From positions 21,759,901 through 21,823,900 of the forward strand of contig JAPTYO010000013.1 in the NCBI GenBank assembly GCA_036873135.1: a DNA stretch of 64,000 nucleotides. The letters are read 5' to 3'. Position numbers and translations under genes: made by a program. A model generated the notes under the pieces. It was given only the letters and a program-made list of their open reading frames with translations, was not told where the DNA came from and ran no database searches. Source of the stretch: Clarkia xantiana subsp. parviflora (taxonomy: Eukaryota > Streptophyta > Magnoliopsida > Myrtales > Onagraceae). Within the stretch, counting starts at the first letter, position 1; every line of letters begins with the position of its first letter. Shown here one piece after another: positions 55,650 through 64,000 of the stretch.

Positions 55650-57740
55650 CCCGCACAAAGCGCATATGCCAGGATGCTGGCATAAGGGATACAGTCATGA
55701 TAGATGTTGATGAAGAGGACGATCGCGTGGAAGACGTCATTGGCTTTTCGTCAAAAGACAAAATCCACATTATACTCCCGCACACCGACGCGTTGGTCAT
55801 AACTATGACAATTGATGGCATGGACGTCAAGCGCATTATGGTAGATGGTGGAAGTTCGCCCAACATCATTACAAAGGCTATCGTTTTAGCCTTGGGGAGA
55901 AAGAAACTCGTCAAAAGAATGGACTCACCCTTGGTAGGATTCATGGGAGATGTAAGCTACCCAATAGGATTCATAACTCTACCAGTCATCATGGGAGAAG
56001 GAAAGCAACAGCTCCAGATAGAGGTACCATTCGTGATCGTAGAGAAGCTTGACGCGTATAATGGAATCTTGGGATACACCACCATGAACAAATGGGGTAT
56101 GATAGCGTCAACATCACACCAAAAAGTCAAATTTCCAACAAAGGCAGGGGTCGGGGAAGTAAAAGGAGATCAGAAGTTGTCAAAAGATTGCTACAAGGTT
56201 GCACTTCAACATGGTGACAAGACAAATAATGGCGAAATTCCTATCATTGATGAAGACCCGAGGATGGATCATGCACGTCCTGCTCCTGTAGAAGCACTGC
56301 AAGAAGTCAAGATTGATGAGCCAGAGAGGATGGTTCGAGTGGGGGCATCATTGTTAGAAGATGAAGTGATAGAAATCAAGGCACTTCTAGAAGAATATAA
56401 GGAGCTTTTCGCATGGTCACCAAGCGATATGCCAGGAATAAGCCCAGACATAATCTCTCACAAGCTCAACATCAAACCAGGATCCAGACCTATAACAGAG
56501 AAGCTACGTCCATTAATGGGTAACAAAAAACTCGCAATACGAGAAGAAGTGGGCAAGTTGTTTAACGCAGGTTTCATTGAAGAATCACAATATCAAACAT
56601 TGGTGGCGAATCCAGTTCTGGTACCTAAACCTAACGGAAAGATGAGAATGTGCATCGATTACAGGGACCTCAACAATGCGGGCCCAAAGGATTCATATCC
56701 ACTGCCAAGGATCGACCAGCTAGTAGATGCCACTGCAGGACACGAGCTAATGTCAGTAATGAGGATACAATCAAATTCCAATGGCGAAACAAGACGCACC
56801 TCACACTGCATTCTATGAAGACAAGGAGATCTACAATTACAAAGTCATGCCATTCGGGCTAATTAATGCCGGAGCAACATACCAACGAATGGTCAACACA
56901 ATCTTCGGAGATATGATCGGGAAAGTCATGGAAGCATACGTAGATGACATGGTCGTGAAGTCGACAAAAAGGTGTAACCATGCTGATGACCTCCGCCAGG
57001 GGTTTAAAGGAAAGCGAGAATTTCAAGTGAGGCTAAATCCAACAAAGTGTGCCTTCGGCGTACAGTCAGGAAAAGTTCTCGGTTTCATGGTCAACGAGAG
57101 AGGGATCGAAGCAAACCCGGAAAAAAGTAAAGGGAATAGAAGAAATGGAGTCTCCCAAGAAGCACAAAGAATTCCAACAGCTAAATGGACGGCTAGCAGC
57201 TCTTAACAGGTTCCTCGCAAGAATAGGTGACAAAGCACTTCCATTCTTCCAAGTACTTCGTGCAAACAAGAAGTTCGAGTGGACACCAGTATGTGAAGAA
57301 GCATTCCAACAATTGAAACAGCATTTGCGGACGCTCCCAGCGTTAGCAAAACCAATCCAAGGCGAACCGCTCTACCTGACATATCCGTAAGCAACACTGC
57401 GGTCAGCTCAGTACTCGTCAAGCAAAAAGGGACTACACAGCTTCCAGTATATTACGTGAGCAAGATCTTGGCAAATTACGAAGTAAATTATATGCTAATT
57501 GAGAAGTACCTGTATGTTCTCATAGTTGCGGCAAGGAAATTGAGGCCATACTTCCATGCACATGAGATAACAGTCCTAACGGACCAACCCTTGAAGCACA
57601 TCCTGTCAAAGCCAAACATGTCAGGAAAATTAACAAAGTGGTCAATTGAGCTAAGTGAATTCCGCATTCACTTTGCACCACGAACAGCAATCAAGGGACA
57701 AGCATTGCGGACTTTATCGCGAAATTCACAGGAATAACCC
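55650..57740 (+). pseudogene. Tat-2 protease, reverse transcriptase and RNase H (gag deleted)
   Basis: Only about 230 bases lie between the PBS and the protease frame, so gag is almost entirely missing. Protease: RIMVDGGSSPNIITKAIVLA near 55840, PLVGFMGDVSYPIGFITLPV, ILGYTTMNKWG. RT: ELFAWSPSDMPGISPDII, MCIDYRDLNNAGPKDSYPLP (about 56650), then a short deletion near 56755 removes the DAYSGY block and shifts frame; MEAYVDDMVVKSTKR (about 56930) keeps YVDD, and LNPTKCAFGVQSGKVLGFMV follows. Connection and RNase H pieces continue in other frames (FEWTPVCEEAFQQLK, VYYVSKILANYE, IHFAPRTAIKGQAL). Frameshifts near 56760, 57110, 57390 and 57700. Confidence 0.9.
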
Positions 57741-57790
57741 CAGAAACTGACATTCAAGATGGGACACAACAAAATGAAGAACACACTGAG

Positions 57791-58240
57791 GTGTGGCAAA
57801 TGTACACTGATGGTTCCTCAAACGTAGAAGGATCAGGAGCAGGATTCCTCATAATTCCACCTGATGGATCAGAACTGTTGAAGTATGCTTTAAGCTTAAC
57901 ATTCAGAGCAACAAATAACGAGGCAGAATATGAAGCCTTGATAACAGGATTAAGGATTGCAAAAGGCCTCGGAATCAAACACTTAAGAGTCAAGTGCGAC
58001 TCATAGCTGGTTGTAAATCAAGTCAAAGGGGAGTAGGTGGCCAAGTCAGAGAACATGCAGAAATACTTGGGACAAGCAAAAGAACTCATTGCAAGCTTTC
58101 AAACTTTCAACATAACGTCTATCCCAAGGGAAGAAAATCAAGAGGCTGAAGCGCTAAGCAAGTTTGCACTAGGGAAGGAACAAGGCTAAAAAACACACTT
58201 CGTCGAAAACAGGATCATATCTGTAATCGACAAGCTAGAG
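57791..58240 (+). pseudogene. Tat-2 second RNase H (aRNH)
   Basis: WQMYTDGSSNVEGSGAGFLI at about 57797, LTFRATNNEAEYEALITGLR near 57895, then RVKCDS followed by a stop where Glu or Gln is usual, LVVNQVKGE with another stop, and IPREENQEAEALSKFALGK. The D, E, D motif residues are kept up to the stops. The position between the RT-linked RNase H and integrase matches Tat-1 at 17510. Confidence 0.88.
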
Positions 58241-59500
58241 GTGCTAAATATCAATACAGAGCCAACATGGATGACTCCAATTCAGGCATACCTCGCAGAT
58301 AACGTCCTACCAGAAGAAAGACTTAAAGCGCAAAAAATCAGAAGAATCGCTGTCAACTATACGTTGATTGAAGGCCAGCTGTACAAAAAGGGATTCTCAG
58401 CTCCATACCTAAAGTGTTTAACTTTTCCAGTGGGCATGGCAGTGTTGAAGGACTTACACGAAGGCCAAGCAGCTTGTCACGAGGGGGCAAGGTCCTTAAT
58501 CCGAAAAGCGCTTGGTCTAGGATATTATTGGCCAACAATGAGAAGCCAAACAACAAACATGGTCACGGAGTGCGAATCCTTTCAACTATATTCAAGGAAC
58601 ATAACGGCCCCTGTGACAGAGTTGTGTCCAATTGGAAGTTCATGGCCTTTCGCACAGTGGGGAATTTACTTGGTAGGACCACTTCCACAATCCAAGGGAC
58701 AAACAAAGTACATTGTAGTAGCCATCGACTACTTCTCCAAGTGGATTGAAGCTAGTGCATTAGCACGAACAACAGACGCACAAATAATGGATTTCATACG
58801 AAACCACATCATCGCACGATATGGTGTACCAAAGGTACTCATCAGTGACAATTGGCCACAATTCAAAAGTTCAAGACTGCAAGCGTTCTGTGAAAGACTC
58901 AACATAGATAACCGTTTCGCATCAGTGCGTCATGCTCAAACCAATGGACAAGTCGAATCCGCCAACAAAATCGTCCTGGATGGTCTTAAGAAGAGAGTTC
59001 ATGCTTTGAGAGGAGGATGGGCAGAAGAACTTAGCAGTGTCCTATGGGCTGTATGTACAACCCCAAAGGAGTCAACAGGCGAAACACCGTTTAGCCTGGT
59101 ATACGGAACATAAGCCGTAGCTCCAATTAAAATCGCCGTCTCATCATACCGCACAACTCACTTCGACCCCCAAACCAACGAAGCAGAGATGCGTTTAGAC
59201 CTAGACTTAGCAGATGAAAGAAGGCGAAACTCGGAGCTAACCCAAGCACGTATGCACTTAATAACTGCAAGATACTACAACAGGAAAGTGAAAGAAAGAC
59301 AATTCCATGTTGGCGAGATGGTGTGGAGAAGGAATGAATTCTCACATTTGGATCAAATCAACAAGTTATCTCCAAAGTGGGAAGGCCCTTACAAGATTGT
59401 CTCAGTCCCTTATGTTAGCGTATACCGCCTCCAAGACACTGAGGACAACATCCTTCCAAACACATTCAACGAGGGGCACTTGAAGAAATTCCACGGTTGA
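58241..59500 (+). pseudogene. Tat-2 integrase with first catalytic Asp changed to Tyr
   Basis: The main frame (58241-59113) includes the zinc finger (LHEGQAACHEGARSLI, then CESFQLYS in which the finger cysteine pair is damaged), core WGIYLVGPLPQSKGQ (about 58660-58700) where WGID is expected, LISDNWPQFKSSRLQAF with the second D (about 58840), and TNGQVESANKIVLDGLKKRV with E (about 58945). A stop follows LVYGT at 59111. The C-terminal part resumes at 59189: RYYNRKVKERQFHVGEMVWR, LSPKWEGPYKIVSV, ending HLKKFHG and a stop at 59498. This C-terminal end is what Tat-1 lost to the MITE. Confidence 0.9.
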
Positions 59501-60658
59501 AGGAAGAAAATCATGTCACAAAGGAGCTATTGTATCAAGTTCTTTTGTCTTAAGCTCTTATATAAAAAGAAGAGAGATTTACTAACTCCAAGTCTGTTTA
59601 CAATCATGTAATCACATCAATCATTTAATAAAGTCAATCTACTCTCGTAGGTACCTTCCCACAATATGCACTATACTCTGGGTTAACATCAAGTAAAAAA
59701 CAACGTGCATTCTACTCATAATCATCAAGCCATGCAACTTATAATTGGCGACATCAGCTAATGCATCTTCAACAAATCCAAAAAGCAATAGCATGCAATA
59801 TTCCAAAAAGTGACATGGGGCAATATCCTTCTCAAAAGGACAATACCTATGATCACATCTATCTAAAAATGACATGTTGCGAAGTCCTTCGAGCAAATCC
59901 TCATGTTCCTAAGCCATTCCCTGAACTAAAACAGGATGCGGCAAATGCAATGATGGGACTGATCACCCCACTGTGGCGGAAACCCTCTTAATAGACGACA
60001 ACCCCACATACTCAAAGTATGCATACTCTCTTAAGAGTTCATACACCATGAAGACTTAGGCCCGAAAAGGGATAACTTCATGTTATACTCTTTTTAAAGC
60101 AAATCCTACTATGCAAAACTCATCAAATTTGCAAGTTGAGTCTCGTATAACGTTATCTTGCTCTTTAGCATTTAACGCAACAACGGCAAAATAAAAAAGA
60201 GGAATCTTGTAACAACGTCGCCTTAGAGTGGAACTAAGAGACGGTATAAACATAAGTCTTGCTTCGTCAAGATGACACTACTACATGTCAAGTGCCAGTG
60301 CCGAGTGCCAAGTGCCCGCGCCAAGTACATTACTACTTACAAGTATCCAGCATACACATCTTGCCATACCTTGGATCTTAACCAAGAAGGGCACTCATAC
60401 GGACATCATGTTCATCACCTAAGGATACCTATCCTATCTTCCAAGTCCGAAGCATACGGACAACATGGATACTCAAGGTATGAAATATTACTAACAAGAT
60501 ATCACATGACTTTTATTATTGAAAAACAGGTCCAAAAGACGAAGTTCCACACAAAGCAAAAACATAAAGAAAAGAGATTTGGGCAAAAGCCTCAAACATA
60601 TCATCACTTCCAAAGGATTAAGACAACATGTCCAGAAAATCAACACCAAGGACAAACA
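59501..60658 (+). other. Tat-2 3' region between pol and the antisense gene
   Basis: No motif-bearing frame. The region has a low-complexity zone of AAGTGCCAGTGCCGAGTGCC words near 60285-60330. One plus-strand frame (60272-60880) is mostly the complement of the antisense gene's tail and has no recognised domain. Confidence 0.5.
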
Positions 60659-60851
60659 TCAACTCAAAGACACATGAGAAGTTCCACTATCCCCAGTAAG
60701 CTGTGGGACAACCTCCATATGTTCGGGAGGAGTAGCAAGAACATCAGCACCTTCTCCATCTTCAATCATATCATAGGCAGTTTCATCAAGCCCCAAAATA
60801 TGCAATGCGTTCAGATAATTAACGGCATAGTCAGAACAAGGCCCAAGCTTG

Positions 60852-62237
60852 TCAAAAGGAAAGTTGGGGGCAAGCGTTGACACGACGAAAGTAATCCTCG
60901 GCACGCTTTCCCATCATAGTGTCAGTTATCTTTTTAGCTGCAAGCCCAAAAGCAGGAGTACTCAAGTATTTGGAAAAACCCGCTTCAATTCCAAGTGCAT
61001 AATGTTCCTCACGTGCAGCAATCAAGGCAGCTTCTCGAGACATGAGGTCATCAGAAATCTGTTTCTCAAGCGCAATCATCTCAGCTTCAAGATCAAGAAT
61101 TCGAGTCTCCTGCACCTGATATTGGGTCTCGGAATCGACTACCTTCAAACCAAGTGCACACACCTTCTCTTTAGAACGTGCAAATTCAAGACTAACGGTG
61201 TTACATTTGTTGACAGCAGTTCTTCTAGCACTAACAAGCTCCACAACATAAGACGACATGTTAACCATCTGATACACAGCCTGAAAACCATACAAAAACA
61301 CAAAGTCATAAATATTACACAACAAAGACATACAACACGTAAGTCGTCAAGGAATAGAACTTGTTAACTTACAGGAGCAAAGTTGGCCAAAGCATGTTCA
61401 ACACACTCTTTAGCTTCTTCATCAGTCCTCGGACAGGCACGTCGATCACCGGGGAGCACACTTCTATGCAACACGCGAACACCAACCTCCAGCATATAAA
61501 GCTTCACCTCCTTCGGAAAGCGAAGACCGCCTCTACCAAGAGGTCTCCAAGCATCACCAGATATATCACCTTCCAAGGGGCGAAGAAGATGATCACGCTT
61601 CAAAGCCGGGATAGCTGCAAAGGGAAAGATAAGGAATAAAAACTAAGTGTGAAAATCAGGATGTAATAAGAAATGCAAGGAACATCTCATACCAACAGAC
61701 GAAGAGCAATCCTCTGCAAGTCGATCTCTCGACTGGGGGGCAGAAAATACCATCATGCACTCAGTGAATCCCTTTCCCTTATCAAGAGTGGAAGGAGGAA
61801 AGATAGCATTCGTCTTTATACGCTTTGGATCACTCGAGACATGCGACACCACCTCGGATCGCTTGACAGGAAGTTGATAATCATCCACGGAAACGTCAAG
61901 AGCAGGGGAACGTACTGGATAATCAAAAAAGACAAAGCAAACGATGAGTTAAAGAGATAAAAAAGGGAAAAAGTTATTGGGAAAAAACATCTCACCCTTG
62001 AGCCCTTTCCCACGACCATATCCAGAAGTCACGGGGGCAGCAAGAACAAGTGGTGTAGCGGACGTCTCGGACGGAGGAGTGTGACGAATAGACTCCGCAT
62101 GCAAGGAAGAATTCTTGCCAATAAACCAGACTATAAAGATGATATAAACAAGGGATATGAGGATCATCAATATGTAACTCATTACCAACATTTGAGCACA
62201 ATATTACTCACGGAACGGGGATAGAAGACTCACTCAT
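60852..62237 (-). CDS. Five-exon antisense gene in the 3' region of Tat-2, unknown function
   Basis: Proposed exons on the minus strand: 62237-62213 (ATG at 62235-62237), 62130-61996, 61914-61693, 61614-61373 and 61280-60852 (TGA). Introns of 82, 81, 78 and 92 bases all run GT-AG, with donors GTGAGT, GTGAGA, GTATGA and GTAAGT, and intron phases 1, 1, 1 and 0 join without a stop, giving 350 residues. The N-terminal third is Ser/Pro-rich and basic; the middle holds RPLEGDISGDAWRPLGRGGL and EVGVRVLHRSVLPGD; the C-terminal part (ETRILDLEAEMIALEKQISD...REEHYALGIEAG) should form a coiled coil. No known domain recognised. A second frame, PNFPFDKLGPCSDYAVNYLN to 60659, overlaps the end and may be the true C-terminus after a one-base change in a run of five C near 60868. 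It lies between pol and the 3' LTR on the strand opposite pol, where some Tat elements have an additional ORF. Confidence 0.75.
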
Positions 62238-62333
62238 GATGACCACGGCAAGAAGACTAGCTCTGAAAAGAAGTCTGCGTAACTCGGAATCCTGAAAATT
62301 ACGAGTAACAAGCCAGTCAGTGTACAAGCTCTA

Positions 62334-62705
62334 TGTACATCGACAAGGATGCATTTCGACAAGTGAAAATATTTTCTAAGTGTTTACATGTACGTACATA
62401 CATGTCGACAAGGATGCATGTCGACAAGTGAAAAATATTTTCTAAGTGTTTACATGTACATACATACATGTCGACAAGGATGCATGTCGACAAGTGACAA
62501 ATATTTTCTAAGTGTTTACATGTACGTACATACATGTCGACAAGGATGCATGTCGACAAGTGAAAAATATTTTCTAAGTGTTTACATGTACGTACATACA
62601 TGTCGACAAGTGAAAAATATTTTCTAAGTGTTTTCATGTACATACATACATGTCAACATGAGGAAAATATTTTCTAAGTGTTTCTATGTACGTACATACA
62701 TGCCG
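62334..62705 (+). repeat. Tandem repeat in Tat-2, 66-bp period, ~6 copies
   Basis: Each unit reads TGTCGACAAGGATGCATGTC...GACAAGTGAAAAATATTTTC...TAAGTGTTTACATGTACGTA. AATATTTTCT occurs at about 62368, 62434, 62500, 62566, 62614 and 62664: four 66-bp spacings or fewer, then two of about 48-50 bp that lack an 18-bp part. Copies are nearly identical, so the array is young. It lies just upstream of the antisense gene's start codon. Frames through it on both strands are artefacts of the period being a multiple of three. Confidence 0.95.
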
Positions 62706-64000
62706 ACAAGGATGGATTGCATACACCAATTAGCTACTATCGACTTCTACACAATGCCTCTTGAATATTCCTACAACGTTTATCGGTAAAGCTCATGCGA
62801 CAACATCTATACTACAATTACCAACATAAAACCATTGACGGCCATGTACGTACAACTACCGATCATCAACATCGAGCATACTAAAGCAACAACTAAGGCA
62901 TGGAACAACATGTCGGCAATGAACACTATGCATAAGGGAAGTATAACAATTCATTTACACTTTTCTGAAATTTTCAGCACTTAGGAAAATTTTGGCCGAT
63001 TTGGGACTAAGTATTCTAATGCATTTCATCAAACACCTTGTATGCATGATTAGATGACTAGGTACATGGTGATTGCAAGTCTAAATCAAGGCCAAACGAA
63101 GTCACGAAAGGTCTAGCCATATACGAAATTAGACTCACCGACACGAAACAAGTCTGAATTGCTACTCGCCCTCACCCGAAGATCCACGCGCCGCCGCCGT
63201 CCACACGCGCCACCACCACCGCCCTCATGCGCCGCTGCAAATAGCCTCACGCGCCGCCCCCCTTTGCTCCACGCGCCGTCTCAATTCCCTCCCTGCCCGG
63301 ATTCGATCTTGGTCGATGTCAAAAGTGATGAGATTACTCTAAATTCACAGCTCCATGAATTCCCTCTTCTTCAAGGATGGAGAGCTTCTTGAGGATTTAT
63401 CTATTAAGGATGTAAGATAATGGGTATTCTCTCTCCTAATTCTCATTAATAGTGCCTACACCATGTGCTAAGGACTAAACTAATATTTATTTTCAAACAA
63501 GTCCTTAGTATCATATACTTGCATCTCTCTTAAACTTGTCTTACATACATACTCTCTAGTATTACATAGCGTGCTTCGTAGATCGGCATGCATGATTATT
63601 GCCTTTATACGTTTATAATACAAATTCATGATAGTCGCATGGTTACTTTTATAAATCTAAGTATAAATTGAATGCTTGCATCATTTTTCATATTTACATC
63701 ATTCTTCATGATTACATACATATTCCCCAATTTCATATTACTCTAAGTGTTTTGCTTATTACATGACAATGTTATTCATCTACTACGCTATCATCATTTG
63801 CATGTTGACAACGTGTTACACGCTTATTTCATACACCGTGATATTATCATAATGCATATCATTGTACGCATATTGTCCTCTACGCTAACCTTGTAAACAA
63901 ATTGCGTACGTACGACGGAAAATTAAAAGTTGGTCAAATTTAAGATCTCAACATTCGAATTGACAAACAGGCCGCCCCCGAGGTCAATACCGAACCTAAA
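62706..64000 (+). other. Distal Tat-2 3' region and unassigned sequence to the window end
   Basis: No gene recognised. 63160-63300 is a strikingly C-rich island with repeated ACGCGCCGCC words in an otherwise AT-rich stretch; its open frame is low-complexity and not convincing. Beyond 63400 the sequence is AT-rich with CATATAC/TACATAC words. No Tat-2 3' LTR start (TGTTAGATATC) is seen, so the element continues past the window or is broken here. Confidence 0.45.

Noticed and set aside
60272..60880. 202-codon plus-strand ORF in the Tat-2 3' region
   Set aside because: No motif, and its second half is the complement of the antisense gene's C-terminal region, which has the better splice and frame evidence.
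60849..61367. 172-codon plus-strand ORF opposite the antisense gene
   Set aside because: It is the shadow of exon 5 and runs through an intron of the spliced minus-strand model; Ser/Lys-rich composition follows from the complement.
60852..62237. An ordinary host gene unrelated to the retrotransposon
   Set aside because: A homologue with matching phases lies at the same relative place and orientation in a second Tat element, so residence in the element is the simpler explanation; kept open only until genome-wide copies are counted.
62388..62627. Repetitive ORFs on both strands (HTCRQGCMSTSEKYFLSVYM-type units)
   Set aside because: They arise because the 66-bp tandem repeat length is a multiple of three; no start context or protein logic supports them.
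63159..63392. Pro/Arg-rich ORF in the C-rich island
   Set aside because: Low complexity, no domain, and the frame is explained by ACGCGCCGCC repetition.

Overview
This is nuclear DNA from a flowering plant, almost certainly pericentromeric or otherwise repeat-rich. The signs are nested Ty1/copia and Ty3/gypsy (Tat-lineage) LTR retrotransposons, plant MITEs, TTTAGGG-type motifs, and intron-containing plant gene relics (PP2C phosphatase, ATS3-like seed protein, cytochrome P450, tRNA-Val). I cannot name the species from sequence alone.

Layout. 1-3.85 kb: the 3' part of a Ty1/copia element with an unbroken gag-pol frame ('copia-1'), abutting the RNase H tail and 1.66-kb LTR of another copia family ('copia A', + strand, to 5.86 kb). 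5.86-14 kb: decayed Tat gag-protease pieces, cut by a 3' fragment of the same copia family on the minus strand ('copia B', 7.9-10.8 kb) and by a further LTR fragment (12.7-14.0 kb). 14.0-19.0 kb: Tat-1, with LTR, PBS, remnant gag, protease, RT, two RNase H domains and integrase. 19.0-19.85 kb: a long foldback MITE. 19.85-26.87 kb: copia C (minus strand) with gag, protease, integrase, RT and RNase H, a 2.1-kb leader, a tRNA-iMet-type PBS and a truncated 5' LTR. 26.87-34.1 kb: the 3' end of another Tat element (Tat-3), with tandem repeats, a decayed antisense gene and a 3' LTR. 34.1-37.2 kb: a low-copy segment with two inverted PP2C pseudogene copies and a tRNA-Val relic. 37.2-45.95 kb: copia D (minus strand), same LTR family as C but with an unrelated gag and no integrase, carrying its own foldback MITE. 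45.95-54.7 kb: a low-copy island with a P450 relic, a Tourist-like MITE, a four-exon PP2C gene or pseudogene, a tRNA-Val pseudogene, an ATS3-like gene with one frameshift, and a hairpin element. 54.7 kb to the end: Tat-2, with LTR, PBS, almost no gag, protease-RT-RNase H-aRNH-integrase, and a long 3' region.

The most interesting signal is in that 3' region of Tat-2. On the strand opposite pol there is a five-exon gene (62237 down to 60852). All four introns are GT-AG and all four junctions keep the reading frame, giving about 350 codons with a predicted coiled coil. A decayed homologue lies at the same place and orientation in Tat-3. Its intron phases match at the junctions I could check, and its exon 2 is also exactly 135 bp. 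Antisense additional ORFs are known in some Tat-lineage elements; this pair offers an unusually complete gene model and evidence that its structure is conserved between families.

How the parts relate: no element in the window looks fully autonomous except possibly copia-1, whose 5' end lies outside. The host genes are mostly relics, so the window reads as a record of insertion, inverted duplication, recombination and decay.
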